Source: Malus domestica (lineage: Eukaryota > Streptophyta > Magnoliopsida > Rosales > Rosaceae). From it: a stretch of 64,000 nt of DNA. The stretch's first letter is position 1; the number at the start of each line of letters is the position of its first letter. Positions 1 through 10,702 of this stretch are shown here, one piece after another. Below the pieces are notes generated by a model. It had not been told where the DNA came from. It ran no database searches and was given only the letters and a program-made list of their open reading frames with translations. The DNA lies in the NCBI RefSeq assembly GCF_042453785.1, contig NC_091667.1, positions 34,588,001-34,652,000 on the forward strand, in the 5' to 3' direction. The position numbers and the translations under genes are program-made.

Positions 1-2
1 CT

Positions 3-1295
3 GGGCGTAAGAAGAGAAGTATATGGATTTTGGTGGCCACAGTTGTTGGAGGCTTTGTTGTTCTGTGTTTTGCAATTGGTGTATTTCTGCTTGCTTTGAA
101 ACGCAGGAAGAAGAAACTGAAACCCCAACCTGCAGAAAGTGCCGTTTGGACACCTTTACATGTATATGGAGGTAGTTCAAACAGTAGAACGTCTGAAAGG
201 ACTACACTTGTGTCTCCAGGCACAAATGGATATCATTTCCTGAAAATCTCTTTTGCTGAATTACAGTTGGCGACAAACAATTTCGATAAAAGTCTAATTG
301 TAGGCTCTGGTGGTTTTGGCATGGTTTACAAAGGGGTCCTGAAGGACAACACAAAGGTTGCCGTGAAGAGAGGTGTGCCTGGATCTAGGCAGGGCCTTCC
401 AGAATTCCAGACTGAAATCACGGTTTTGTCCCAAATTCGCCACCACCACCTTGTATCACTTGTTGGGTATTGTGAAGAACAGTCTGAAATGATCCTAGTT
501 TACGAATACGTGGAAAAGGGGCCGTTGAAGAAACATTTGTATGGTTCTGGGTTTCCACCTTTATCCTGGAAGCAACGGCTTGAAATATGCATTGGATCAG
601 CAAGAGGTCTTCACTACCTTCATACAGGTTTTGCTCAAGGAATCATCCACCGTGACATTAAATCAACTAACATTTTGCTTGATGAGAATTATGTACCTAA
701 GGTGGCTGATTTTGGTCTTTCAAGATCAGGTCCGTGTCTCAGTGAAACCCATGTAAGTACCGCTGTGAAAGGTAGTTTCGGGTATCTTGATCCTGAGTAT
801 TTCCGGAGGCAGCAGCTTACTGATAAGTCAGATGTGTATTCATTTGGGGTTGTGCTCTTTGAGGTTCTTTGCGCGAGACCTGCTGTGGATCCCTCAGTTG
901 ACAGGGAGCAGGTGAATCTAGGTGAATGGGCATTGGAATGGCAGAAAAAGGGCATGCTCGAGAAAATTATTGATCGCCACCTTGTTGGGAAGATCAAACC
1001 AAGCTCTTTGAAAAAGTTTGGAGAAACGGCAGAGAAATGTTTGGCTGAATATGGTGCGGATAGGCCAACCATGGGTGATGTATTATGGAATTTAGAATAC
1101 GCGCTTCAGCTTCAGGAATCTCGACCGCGTGGAGAACAGCCTCAAGGCTGCGATATCAACGAGCCTCTAACGAACAGCATCGTTCCTGGAGATCCGTCTA
1201 CCAATGTAAGAACAGAGGGAAATGATGGTAATGGTAGTTCGGAGATTAACACAAGCCTAGTTTTTTCTCAATTGATGACCAACGATGGCAGATAA
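3..1295 (+). CDS. CrRLK1L-type receptor-like kinase, 3' part (transmembrane and kinase domain)
   Basis: The frame is open to the left edge of the window, so the extracellular malectin-like part lies outside. Counting from the codon at 30, residues 1-24 form a transmembrane helix followed by a basic stop-transfer run. The cytoplasmic kinase follows: glycine loop GSGGFG (92-97), VAVKR lysine (about 113), catalytic HRD (207-209), DFG (227-229) and GSFGYLDPEY in the activation segment. All catalytic residues are present. The end, VFSQLMTNDGR, is typical of Catharanthus roseus RLK1-like kinases, which perceive RALF peptides and cell-wall state at the plasma membrane. The sequence looks closest to the At5g24010/At2g23200 branch, from memory. 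No intron is visible, as usual in this family. A ligand cannot be named from this part. Confidence 0.93.
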   Translation, partial: GRKKRSIWILVATVVGGFVVLCFAIGVFLLALKRRKKKLKPQPAESAVWTPLHVYGGSSNSRTSERTTLVSPGTNGYHFLKISFAELQLATNNFDKSLIVGSGGFGMVYKGVLKDNTKVAVKRGVPGSRQGLPEFQTEITVLSQIRHHHLVSLVGYCEEQSEMILVYEYVEKGPLKKHLYGSGFPPLSWKQRLEICIGSARGLHYLHTGFAQGIIHRDIKSTNILLDENYVPKVADFGLSRSGPCLSETHVSTAVKGSFGYLDPEYFRRQQLTDKSDVYSFGVVLFEVLCARPAVDPSVDREQVNLGEWALEWQKKGMLEKIIDRHLVGKIKPSSLKKFGETAEKCLAEYGADRPTMGDVLWNLEYALQLQESRPRGEQPQGCDINEPLTNSIVPGDPSTNVRTEGNDGNGSSEINTSLVFSQLMTNDGR

Positions 1296-2260
1296 CTTCC
1301 GTGCTTGTGCACCAATATATTGATCATAGTACCATACAAGAATTTTACAAGATCACCTTACAACTACCACTGTGACAAGTCATACAGGTATACATCTTTC
1401 TAAGGTTCTCCCTCCTTCCACTGTTTATTCTTTTCTCATTTCTCTTACCACGATTATTATCCACGCAACTTTGTAATGAATTTCTGAGCTCTATCTTCCT
1501 CGCGTCGAGATGTTGTAGTATTTATCTTTTTCTATTCTACTGCTGTATAATGTATGCAAGTGAAGGAATTACAGAAGCTCCTCATGTTTGCTATCTGAAA
1601 TAAACAACAACAAAACCTTATCTCACTAAGTGAGTCGTCGGCGTTTGCTGTCTGAAGTGTAAGAAATAATGTATTTGTTTCTAGCTGGCTAGCCAGCCGT
1701 TCTGCACTACAATGTCTTCAGTAATGCATTAGATTTGCTTGAGCAAATACCAAGTACCAATGTATGGTGTGAGAGAGATAGTGGAAAATCATGTCATTCA
1801 ACTAAGTATCGAACTTAATTATGGTTTCGGCATCATTCATGCTGAGTTTGTAATCTCATGTGACAATAAACGTCAAACAAATCACTCAATTAAGTATTGA
1901 ACTTGATTATCATATTGCAATATTCACGTGAATTGGACATGATATATTCCTCAACAAAGCATATACAAACAAAGCACTCAACTAAGTATCGAAGTAATTA
2001 TCATTTTGCAACTTTCACGTGAATTAGATATGAATCATCCTCAACAAAACACAAGGATATGGTCCATAAAAATATTGATTGACCTATCATCATCCAAGTT
2101 GAAAACTTTGATAAAACGACATTGGATGCCAAATTTTGTTGCCAAGGTGAAAATCTGGTTCACGGGAAGGACAAGGGCATTACGGTAATTATAATAAATA
2201 GTGGGTATTTTTGCACATAGGACCACCACGACTCCAACCAATTCACCCAAAAGATTCACA
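1296..2260. other. Intergenic DNA with a degenerate ~90-bp tandem repeat
   Basis: No gene is visible downstream of the kinase stop. Units beginning CACTCAA(C/T)TAAGTAT recur at about 1881 and 1975, with a more diverged one at about 1794; each contains TTCACGTGAATT, a CACGTG core, and a TCCTCAACAAA segment. The repeat looks like an old local duplication. A role as a regulatory element is not shown. Confidence 0.55.
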
Positions 2261-2261
2261 A

Positions 2262-3025
2262 CTCAAAGATTCTTGCCAACTCCGTAATTTTCTCAAACTT
2301 CCGGGGTCTGTTTCGTCTCCGAAATACAACCCTCCGTTTAAGTACAAAACCGATTAGAGTAGGAATCCGGGTCCTTACCGGATTATTTTTGTGAGGATCT
2401 TGAGAATCCGTGAATCAAGTCAATTCATTGTACATTTTGCGGTTATAAATCATTTTAAATATTTTTATTCAAAATTAAACACAAACAGTATCTGATAAAA
2501 ATTGACCGTACGATATACAATGAACGATCATAATTCACGGATCCACATAATTCGTATCAAAAGGATCCGAAGATGATCCTATTGGTTTGAGTAGTTGCAT
2601 ACATGAACACACAAAAATAAAGAGCCACGAACACGTTCTTTCTCTTTAAGTTTAGCAAGAAAGAAATGGCACCATCGATTCCTTCGTCCTTGAAGAATTC
2701 GATTCCTCCGCTTTAAGTACAACTCGGTTCTTAAGACCAACAAGATCTTCAAGGATGGGCCTCGGCGGTGTCTTCCATACCGCCGTACATGTCCCTCTAT
2801 TTCTATGATCTATCGCTTGCGTGCATGCATGCGTTCGTGTACTGCATGCACGGGCGAAATAATTATCAAGTGTCCTTAGTTAATTAACTTTGTTATGTAC
2901 AATTGTACGTGTGATGTTTTTGTTGGGTTGTTGCTTGCAGGTGAAGCAAGCCAAGACAGAAATTGTATCAGCTGGGAAAGGGGCATATCGTTACCTTGTG
3001 GGGGCGACATGCATCATTTTGTGAA
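2262..3025 (+). pseudogene. Decayed partial copy of the DeSI-like gene at 8303-10702
   Basis: Three blocks align in order with the intact gene 5.5-7.5 kb downstream. The leader block at about 2280-2330 (shared ACTTCCGGGGTCTGTTTCGT) matches 7890-7950. The end of exon 1 at about 2725-2790 (shared AACAAGATCTTCAA and GGCCTCGGCGG) matches 8380-8437. The start of exon 4, right after an intact TTGCAG acceptor at 2935-2940, matches 10418-10490 (shared AAGCCAAGACAGA and GCATATCGTT). Exons 2 and 3, with the catalytic Cys, are missing and the frame is not maintained. Retained intron-like sequence and promoter argue for a DNA-level duplication followed by deletion, not a processed copy. A GGATCC-family MITE at about 2363 separates the leader from the exon remnants. 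Confidence 0.78.
2363..2577. repeat. MITE-like foldback element, GGATCC family, copy A
   Basis: About 215 bp bounded by GGATC-containing ends, with an inner inverted pair around an AT-rich centre (CATTGTACATTTTGCGGTTA against GTACGATATACAATGAACG). The same arrangement recurs at about 20038, 25318, 29140 and 54640. Borders are approximate. No coding capacity. Confidence 0.7.
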
Positions 3026-3397
3026 AGATTATAACCCAATTCCAAATCCCATTCAAAGGTTATATGTCTAATGGCATTGCTCCAATTTCAACCTGCCAAG
3101 AAATATTGACTTTCTTCATCATCAAACATCCATAATGATAATACATTTAATTATAGTTGGAAATTTTACAACATTCTCCATTTTTCTTCCTATTTCTTCG
3201 ACTTCAATTAGAGCATGGCTTTGCAGAAAGTCAATTTTATATTCCATCATTCAAATAATTTCTTGAATGCCGAAAGCAACGAATGAACGGGGAACCGGAA
3301 CTTAATTTTATGTGTAGTTTGTCAAAATTAATATTTTTTTTTTCATCAACGTGTTTGTGCTTTTAGGGTTTTTTCATATTTGATTCACAAATTATTA
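3026..3397. other. Intergenic, nothing recognised
   Basis: AT-rich sequence after the DeSI relic. No reading frame, inverted repeat or RNA gene stands out. Confidence 0.5.
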
Positions 3398-3405
3398 TTA
3401 ATTTT

Positions 3406-3526
3406 GGGAAGTGTCATTGGCACTCCAAAAATCTCATTCTACGCTCCTCACAAGTGTATTTTTCTTTCCAAATATAGAAAGTTTTGAGTGTAGAATGAGA
3501 TTTTTGAAGTGCCAATAACAATTCCC
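3406..3526. mobile_element. 121-bp MITE with 8-bp target duplication
   Basis: The ends form a long inverted repeat: GGGAAGTGTCATTGGCACTC on the left and the near-complementary GAAGTGCCAATAACAATTCCC region on the right, with further pairing (AAAAATCTCATTCTA / TAGAATGAGATTTTT). The element is flanked by TTAATTTT at 3398-3405 and 3527-3534. It is non-coding. An 8-bp duplication fits hAT-type or some Mutator-type integration. Confidence 0.82.
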
Positions 3527-3547
3527 TTAATTTTTTGCTTATTTTCA

Positions 3548-4035
3548 GCTATGTCTCCTTGAACTTTTTGTTAGTCTCACTTTGCCTCCTGTAGCTTAAA
3601 AGTCATCACTTTACTCTCTGAAACTCAAAATTCGTTCCACTTTGACTTGTGGGTTCTCTCCTCCCTAAAACTTATAGGCCGTCTTCTAAAACATATATGT
3701 GCAATAAATTTGATTATAAATTTCCATTATGCATCAACATTCGACAATCAGAGAATATTAATTTTAAAAGAAATTGAAGAAATGAAAAAAAAAAAAAAAT
3801 TGATTAGCATGGGCATGTCTTACCTAAATCAATTCCACATAAGATAGATTTAAGGCAATGTGGGGGGAATTTTTGAGTTTTATAGAGATGGCTTTCAAGT
3901 TTCATGGGCAAACTGGGATCAAAATCAAGTTCTAGAGGGTAAAGTGAAACGAATTTTGAGTTTCAGGGATTAAAGTAGTGACTTTGAGTTACAAGGAGCA
4001 AAATGAGATTAAAATCGAGTTCTAAGGAGTCTTAA
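3548..4035. repeat. Foldback repeat with ~85-bp inverted arms
   Basis: The arm at about 3555-3640 (CTCACTTTGCCTCCTGTAGC, CTGAAACTCAAAATTCG) is the reverse complement, with mismatches, of the arm at about 3940-4025 (CGAATTTTGAGTTTCAGGG, AAGGAGCAAAATGAGA). About 300 bp of AT-rich DNA lies between. No target duplication was recognised. Confidence 0.65.
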
Positions 4036-4084
4036 TTTTTCATATGGGCTGTATTAACAACGTGTAGAGTGCTAATAAAAATCA

Positions 4085-4370
4085 ATTACTATTGGTCCCT
4101 TAACTTTAATTCAACTGGAGAAATGGTCTCTCAACTTTAACCCAATTGGAGCAATGGTCCCTCAACTTTAACCCAATTGTAGCAATAACCCTTCCAACAT
4201 AACTCATTTTGACAAAATTCTGACTAAGTTGACGAAATGGACCACCAATCTACATGTTTTGATGAGTTGAGGGACCCCAATTGTAGCAATAGTCATTCCA
4301 ACATAACTTAAGGTCGTACCCAGTGCACAAGGCTCCCGCTTTACGCAGGGTCTGGGAGAGGTGAATGTCC
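4085..4370. repeat. Short tandem units and a dispersed-repeat fragment
   Basis: A unit of about 35 bp with core TCAACTTTAACCCAATTG is repeated about three times at 4090-4190 and reappears degenerately near 4260. At 4310-4368, GGTCGTACCCAGTGCACAAG and GGGTCTGGGAGAGGTGAATG are a sequence I remember as dispersed in many plant genomes; its class is uncertain. Confidence 0.5.
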
Positions 4371-4730
4371 ATAACTACATATTTTGATGAGTTGATGGAC
4401 CAATAATAATGAATTTTAGTTGAATAATCATTGTTTCAATTTAATTAAAATTAAGAGACAATTGCTACAATTTATTCTTTGGGTATCCTCGACTTGATAT
4501 ACAAAAAGAGTGATGCGACACTTATGGCCTACAAAACTAGCATTTCACTTTGAAGACGACCTGTTACAATAATGACTAAAATATCGATAATATCAGCGAT
4601 ATTATCGTTTTTCAGAGACACCGATATTTTCCCACGTATCCGTCTCATTATCGTCAAAATATCGCGATATTATCGAAAAATCGTCGTGGCTCCGTCGTCA
4701 GAAAGGCAGCCGAGGCTGCGTCGTCCCAGC

Positions 4731-5833
4731 TAGGGCTGGATCGGTATGGGATCCCGTTCCAAAAATGGTATCCCGAATCCCAAACCGATCCTTTTTGGGA
4801 TGAAAATCCGAATCCCGATCCCAAACCGAAATTTCGGTATTCCCGAATTTCGGGATTCCCGAAATATTTTTGGGATTTCGGTATGGTTTCGGTTTTCAAT
4901 TCAAAAAACATTTGGCTTCTTGTTAATGGAAGAAGCTGATAAATTAAATTAAATTCAATTCAAACCTGCAGATCGAGCACGCAAAGCAGAAAAGATTCAA
5001 ACCTGCATATTAAGCATGCAAAGCAGAAAAGAAATCGAACATGCAAAGGAGAAATTGACCATGGAAATCCATAAATCCAAATCAACCAAATCCACATAAA
5101 ATTAATCCAGAAATCCCCAGAAAATTAATCAAGAAATCCAAATCCAAATCAAAACAATCAAAAGCTCTAAATCGTAAATTCCTAATTTATAAATCCTCAT
5201 TCGAACCCTAATTCAGAGAAAGCTTCAGAGAGGAAAGAGAAAGATATGGGTCGAGCTTCGAAGATTTGAGAGAGCTTTCGGCAGTAGCTCTTTACTCTCT
5301 CAGCTTCTCAACACGAAGAGTGCAGCTCTCTGCCTCAAGAGTCAAAACCAAACTCAAGAGCTTTCGGCAGTAGCTCCTTCCTCTCTCTTCTCCTATTTGC
5401 TTCTCAACATGAAGAGTGATGTTCTCTGCCCCATGAGTGATGCTCTCTGCCTCAAGTGCTGCTCTCTGCGCCTTCTGTTAGTGGGAGCCAAAAGGCTCCT
5501 GCTTTTGAGGTGGGAAGTCTGAACCGAAACCCAAAGCCAATTTGTGCCTTTCCCATTTTTTTAATAATATTTTGGTGCCTTCTGTGAGTGGAAGCCCAAA
5601 TGCTCCTGCTTTTGACTTAGGAAGTGGGAACCGAAAGCTAAAGAAAAAAAACATTTCGGGATTTTGGGAATACCGAAAAAATGGGATTTGGAAACCAATC
5701 CCATACCGATTACTTCGGTATTTTTCGGGACGAGATTATCGATCTTCGGGATAATTTTGGTTTGGGATTTTTCGGTTTGGGTTCGGGATTTTTTCGGTTT
5801 GGTTTGGGATTTTTGGGATTTTTTCCAACCCTA
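4731..5833. mobile_element. hAT-like element (TAGGGCTGG ends) nested in the ATG18-carrying element
   Basis: The element starts TAGGGCTGG and ends CCAACCCTA, and is flanked by a perfect 8-bp duplication GTCCCAGC (4723-4730 and 5834-5841). Both subterminal regions contain many CCGAAA/TTTCGG/GGGATT words. The middle has CT-rich DNA with an internal direct repeat (GAGCTTTCGGCAGTAGCTC twice, near 5270 and 5360). It has no transposase. A further copy begins at 63392. Confidence 0.86.
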
Positions 5834-5888
5834 GTCCCAGCTGCCCAGATCTCTCTCTGTAATCCAGGCTCAGACCCAAGATCTGTGC

Positions 5889-6296
5889 CTCAACGACGCC
5901 GATTCCCCCGCCGTTGTCGAAGTCGCGGCGAAAGAGCTCGCAGAACGGATCGCAGTTGTAGATCCAGAACCCGTGGTCTGTCCCTACGGCGAAGCAGGCG
6001 TGGTCTTGGTTGAAGTAAACGTGGAACAGAGACGGAGGCGAGCGCGGCGCCGGCGGGGCAGGCTCTGGGGGAGGAGGAGAATGGGTGGTTGTTGTGGAGG
6101 TTAAGGTTGGGGTTTGGGGGCAATTGGGGGTTATGGTGGTCGTCGCTAGAGTCAACGTCAGAGGTGGGGTTGTTGTCGGTAGGATCGGTGAGGAAGGCGG
6201 AGAAGGATCAAGAGAACTCGTCGGAGAGTTCCTGGGTTCACCGACGAGGCGGAAGACGTGGACGAGGAGGAAGGCGAAGGAGGATGAGAAAGCCAT
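5889..6296 (-). pseudogene. Captured first-exon fragment of an ATG18-type (PROPPIN) autophagy gene
   Basis: On the minus strand an ATG at 6294-6296 opens a Ser/Pro/Thr-rich N-terminus followed at 6032-5889 by a segment with [23 protein letters not shown] and [15 protein letters not shown]. This is the start of the first WD40 blade of ATG18-family proteins, phosphoinositide-binding propellers of autophagy. Homology stops after GVVE, where the family normally continues into MLFRCN, so the fragment ends near an exon border. The upstream CA/CT-rich stretch (6300-6540) looks like the captured 5' leader. As I remember the family, GFRIYN has become GFWIYN and FREI has become FCEL. The rest of the propeller is absent, so this cannot encode a working ATG18. 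Confidence 0.75.
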
Positions 6297-6454
6297 GTGG
6301 GAGAAGGATCGAGAAAGGTCTATGTGCGTGTGTGTGGGAGAAGGGAAAATAGAGAAGGATCGAGAATTCGAGAGATCTGTGTGTGTGTTTGTGGGAGAAG
6401 GGAGAGGGAAAAGAGAGAAGGATCCAGAGACAACTGACGTCTCTGTGTGCGTGT

Positions 6455-6532
6455 GTGATGGCGTGTGTGATCCCTGTGTGTGCGTGTGTGTGTGTCGGTG
6501 GTGTGTGTGTGTGTAGGTGGTGTGTGACGGTG
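6455..6532. repeat. Imperfect (GT)n microsatellite
   Basis: TGTGTG runs interrupted by GTGTGTCGGTGG and similar words. The repeat produces low-complexity reading frames on both strands that are not genes. It lies in the presumed captured ATG18 leader. Confidence 0.75.
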
Positions 6533-6955
6533 TGAGAAAAGAAAAACATCTAAATAATTCAACTTTTACAGCTTTTAGGAATGGTATAATTTTCTACACT
6601 CACAATATTTGCCAGCTCGCTATATAATCAACTTGATAATGTTAAATCCATCATGCAATGCATTTCATTCCAATTTTTTGTGATAAACTAATAGATAATC
6701 GACTAAATAAACATCCTGCAAAGTTTCAATAAAAATTTCCAAGTTTTTCTTACAATTTCCGTGGTTTCCATATTATTTTTATCGATATCGATATTATCCC
6801 GATATTTCCATCGATATTTCCGTGTTTTCGGACTACCGATATTTCCGATATCATCAATATTTAATACCTTGGTTACAATTATTCAACAAAGTTTGTTTGA
6901 GAGTTTATTCCAAATTTAGGAGCCTAGCTGAGTAATAATATGTTCAATCAGATAA

Positions 6956-7269
6956 GAGCATCTTCAAAGTTAATGTCAAATTTTAAATATAAAATTCAAA
7001 TTTGAAAGCTTATGCGGCACTTTTATTTATTTTTTTTCTTTTAGTTATTCATCCGATATGTCAAATTTAAACTATTATCTATTATATTATTTACTTTTCA
7101 CAATTGTTATAAATATTTTTACAACAAAAAATAAATTATAAAATCCATTTACTGATCACTAAAAATAGATTTGAAATTGTTGTCATAGTACCACATAGGA
7201 ATTTGCACTTTTATTTTTATACTGTTATAACTGATGTGAATTTTGTTATTTCTCCTTTTGGAGATGCTC
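6956..7269. mobile_element. Tourist/Harbinger-like MITE, 314 bp
   Basis: The element begins GAGCATCTTCAAA and ends TTTTGGAGATGCTC, an inverted terminal pair, with the 3-bp duplication TAA on both sides (6953-6955, 7270-7272). The TAA/TTA target and GAGCATCT-type ends are those of PIF/Harbinger MITEs. The interior is AT-rich and non-coding. Confidence 0.78.
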
Positions 7270-7439
7270 TAAAGGGAGAGCGAAATTTAAATTGTCACTG
7301 CGACACTATTTTACATAATAAAAATATTATCTCGTACGCTTTAATTTTTTGACGCAATAATACATAATTAGATCAAAATATCGTCATTGTAATGTTGAAA
7401 ACTCGAATCCTAACAAGTGCTAATATTTATCTTCATTTG

Positions 7440-7570
7440 TAAGTTGTAAGTGAGATTTTTTGTTAGATTATCACTAAAAATAAATTTAAACTACATTACT
7501 ACTAACACATTACGAGACCTAGACAACTCTCTCATCCCTATAATGTGGATAATACTTTCGTTGGTAAACA
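7440..7570. repeat. Dispersed GTGAGAT repeat, copy 1
   Basis: The block contains GTGAGATTTTTTGTTAG, then AAATTTAAACTACATTACTACTAAC and CATTACGAGACCTAG. Related blocks lie near 20715, 24205 and, in reverse, 59620. Function and borders are unclear. Confidence 0.5.
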
Positions 7571-7797
7571 AAAAAATGACAAAAACAATAAAAGACACAA
7601 TGAGGAATAGTACGAAGCCGACGTCGGATGCCCAAATGTGTCGCAAGGCCGAAAAGATCTCAGATCACCGACGTCGACGGGTGCAGACTTTTCTTGGGGC
7701 ACGGGAGCACTCACTCGTTCGAACAAGACAAGGGCAGGTCGGTCATTTGACAAAAAGCAGTCGGTGCCTTTTACCGTTAATAATTGCGTGGCGTGGG

Positions 7798-7811
7798 CAC
7801 GTGGGCCCCAC
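7798..7811 (+). promoter_or_regulatory. G-box plus GGGCCC element upstream of the DeSI gene
   Basis: CACGTG (7798-7803) overlaps GTGGGCCCCAC (7801-7811), about 490 bp before the start codon. CACGTG is the bHLH/bZIP G-box and GGGCCCAC-type sites are TCP-class targets. Binding is inferred from sequence only. Confidence 0.45.
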
Positions 7812-8302
7812 TTATCCAAGTCGTGCTAATCATAACCCGAGGTGCGCACCGCAGTGGCAGACAGACTGGACGGCTGCGCCAACGGCTGTCAGTTCCGTAA
7901 TTTCTAGCAACTTCCGGGGTCTGTTTCGTGTCCGAGTTACCCCTCCGCCCGCGAAAATTACTTTTCGAACCCGGTTTCTGAGATTTTTTGTTAAACACAC
8001 CCACCCGCACAGACAGAGACTTTCTCTCTCTAGACGCTTTCTCTCTCTAAAGTTGAAGAACTTGGACCAGTTTAGAGCGAGAAAGGAAAAGAAAAGGAAA
8101 GGAAAGAGAAAAGCAATTGAGCAAATCGAGACGAGAGAATATTCAAATCGTGAGGCAGCGAAAAGTGGTGTGCTTTTGTTCGAATTGAATTGAATTGCTT
8201 CGTTTCAGAGAGGATTAGGGTTTGTGATTCGAATTGGGAGGAGGGAGGGAGGGAGAGTTTTGGGTTGGGGATTTAGGGTTTTTGGTGAAGAATTTGGAGA
8301 AC

Positions 8303-10702
8303 ATGGCGGAGGTGGTGCTGCATATATACGATGTGACGAATAGTGGATCGGACAAGACGAATAGTACCATTCTGCAGATCAACAAGATCTTCAAAGACGG
8401 TATCGGCCTCGGCGGCATCTTCCACAGCGCCGTTCAGGTTCGTTTTCTCTCGTCTCTCTCGCGTACTCGCGCTTGCTCGTGTGTGTATGTATGTATGTAA
8501 TGTGAAGTTAGATACGTAAATTTTGTATTGCTAGTGTAATTTTGGAGTGCTGTGAATTTGGAAGAGAGATCTTGGGTTTTTTTAGGCAATTGGAAATTTT
8601 CACTTTGATTCTGTGTGTGTATATGTTAATTGATTATAGAAATGACATGTTATGTATAGCTAATTAGTTACTAAATTTCTTGACAAGTTGTTTATCTTGT
8701 TGGTGATTGAGATTGCCTATATTATTGTGTTTGCGATTTATCAGTTTTGAAATTTACTGCTTTAGTTGCCTTAGTAGATGTTTCGCGGTATGATGGAAGT
8801 GCCTTATTGTTGAATTTCATGGTCAGCCAAGAAGCTCTCTTTTACGAAGAATGACTAAAGTTTGGTTCTTTGTTTTGTTACATAAGACCTTTTAACTGCG
8901 AAAATTAACAGATTTGTATGTAGTTTCGTTTAATTACTTATTTTCATATGGTATCTTCTTTGTCAGCAAAAAGTTCTGATCAAAGTTGTTTACGCTTCAT
9001 TTGACAGGTTTATGGAGAGGATGAATGGTCATTTGGGTTCTGTGAACAAGGATCTGGTGTGTTTAGTTGCCCTTCTGGAAAAAATCCAATGTACACATAT
9101 CGTGAAAGCATCGTCCTTGGGACAACAGATTGTTCGATCTTCAAGGTTAACCAAATCTTGAGGGAACTCAGTAGAGAGTGGCCTGGGTATTCGTATGACC
9201 TGTTATCAAAAAACTGCAATCACTTTTGTGATGAGCTTTGTGAAAGGCTTGGGGTGCCAAAGCTTCCAGGTAACTTTGTGAGATCGTAGGGTTTACTGGC
9301 TATACTAAAGATTTATATGCCATGCAAGTTGCAACTGAGTGTTTACTTGACCGACTATATGTACAATGGTCAGTGATTTCGTTCCTGTTTCATATATGGT
9401 GAACGTTATATTGAGATATTTTAATTGTGTTATTGTGACTTCCTTTTGTTCGGTGACTTCGCTATTGATATGCAAGTTGGTTGTTGTTTGGTCGTAATCT
9501 TGGTCAACTTACAAAATTGATAATAATGTTATGTGTACAAACTTGATAAGTCTAGGCTTAAGCTTTTTCTTAAGAATAAAAGAACTGTGCGTTTGAATAT
9601 GAAAATGTAGTCTTGTAAATAGATACATGGCATGTATTCTTATAGCTTCTTTTACAGGTTGGGTTAATCGTTTTGCGCATGCTGGTGATGCTGCTATGGA
9701 AGTTGCAGGAAACACTGCAGTACGGGTGAGTTACTTTCAGAATGCATAACTTGTACAACCTTTTAGAATAACTTATCTTTCGGAGTCATTTTTGCTTATT
9801 GAAGTCTCATTGTCAGTTGATTGGATCTTCTTTTGTTGAAGTATTAGTTTTGTTTCACAATCCTTATTATTTACTATGGTATACATGATTCGGCTGCCGT
9901 TTTTATTGTAGGCATGTGTTTAGTGCATGGGTTTCAAGCACCAACCCTAGTTTTTGTAATGTGCTTTTTTTGTTTGGTCATTGGTTCTTCTAATATGCTA
10001 AATATCATATTTACATGAACGTTTTATCATCAATGGAAAAGGGCAATTTACAGCACAATAATCCAAAACATATCCAAGAGTCCCATGAAGAGACTATCAT
10101 TACGGATGTGTTTAATTAAAGTTACCTACAGTCTTAGCACGGCCTACTTCTTTGTCGTCCTCTTTGCCTTTGTGCTCACAGTTCACTTTACTTTGATAAT
10201 ACTTTGGCGAGTTGCATGAGATGTGGATAACCATGCTTGCTTGACTTTGCCTCCAATCTTTCTGTTCGGCATTCAACTCATTGTTGGTGTGGCTTTAATA
10301 ATAGTTTGCATAATCACATGAAATTTGGTTACTTGTTACCATGGTTTACAATAATTTCTTAATACTTTTGGTTGCTTCAGTGCTTGCATGTCTGATAGTT
10401 TTCCTGGGTCGTTGCAGTTTAGACAAGCGAAGACAGAGATTGTTACAGCTAGCAAAGTAGCATATCGTTTCCTTGTGGGTGTTACTAATAACGCCACAGC
10501 TTCTCCCGAGTCTGCAGGAAATTCAAACAGAGGTGCTCCTAGATTTCAAGCAGCTTGGTTCAAAAACCTAATCACCACAGGAGCAAAGCCATCTAGTAGT
10601 TCAGATCTCGAGACCAAGGAAGAAGATGCACTCCGGCAGCACCAGCAACCAGATGCAGAGCCGCAGCTGCAGCAGAATTCTCGGACATGGCAAAGTATGT
10701 AA
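8303..10702 (+). CDS. DeSI-like (PPPDE) deSUMOylating/deubiquitinating cysteine peptidase
   Basis: Four exons with GT..AG borders and consistent phase: 8303-8437, 9008-9269, 9658-9725, 10418-10702, giving 249 residues. The PPPDE papain-like fold is in the first ~130 residues, with catalytic His41 in GGIFHSAV and Cys115 in KNCNHFCDEL, the conserved pair of the family. The start MAEVVLHIYDV matches the usual first strand. After the domain come GWVNRFAHAGDAA and a polar Ser/Gln-rich tail with no recognised domain. Family members remove SUMO or ubiquitin in the cytosol or nucleus; the substrate here is unknown. The leader is CT-rich. An ATG upstream at 8234 is not a GenBank-style start, because it only extends the frame through leader sequence. 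A broken copy lies at 2262-3025. Confidence 0.93.

Larger units (their letters stand above)
4571..6871. mobile_element. Non-autonomous hAT-like element carrying an ATG18 gene fragment
   Basis: A perfect 8-bp duplication, GTTACAAT, flanks the element at 4563-4570 and 6872-6879. The termini are an imperfect inverted repeat (AAATATCGATAATATC at the left; the right end reads the complement of AAATATTGATGATATC). Subterminal zones on both sides are dense in CGATAT/GATATT motifs, typical of hAT ends. No transposase is visible. The interior holds a first-exon fragment of an ATG18-like gene (5889-6296, minus strand) and a later hAT-like insertion (4731-5833). Without the nested element the carrier is about 1.19 kb. 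This is the structure expected of a gene-capturing (Pack-type) element. Confidence 0.8.

Noticed and set aside
4654-5754. Phe/Gly/Asn-rich frames (FGLGSGFGF type)
   Set aside because: They are translations of GGGATTTCGG-type subterminal repeats of the nested hAT-like element; the same pattern at 63378-63563 has the same origin.
6085-6562. Long Val/Cys/His-rich reading frames on both strands
   Set aside because: They are produced by the (GT)n microsatellite and the captured CT/CA-rich leader; no family features.
7450-8193. 247-codon plus-strand frame upstream of the DeSI gene
   Set aside because: It runs through a dispersed repeat, the promoter and the CT-rich leader, has no family motif, and the DeSI start lies in another frame.
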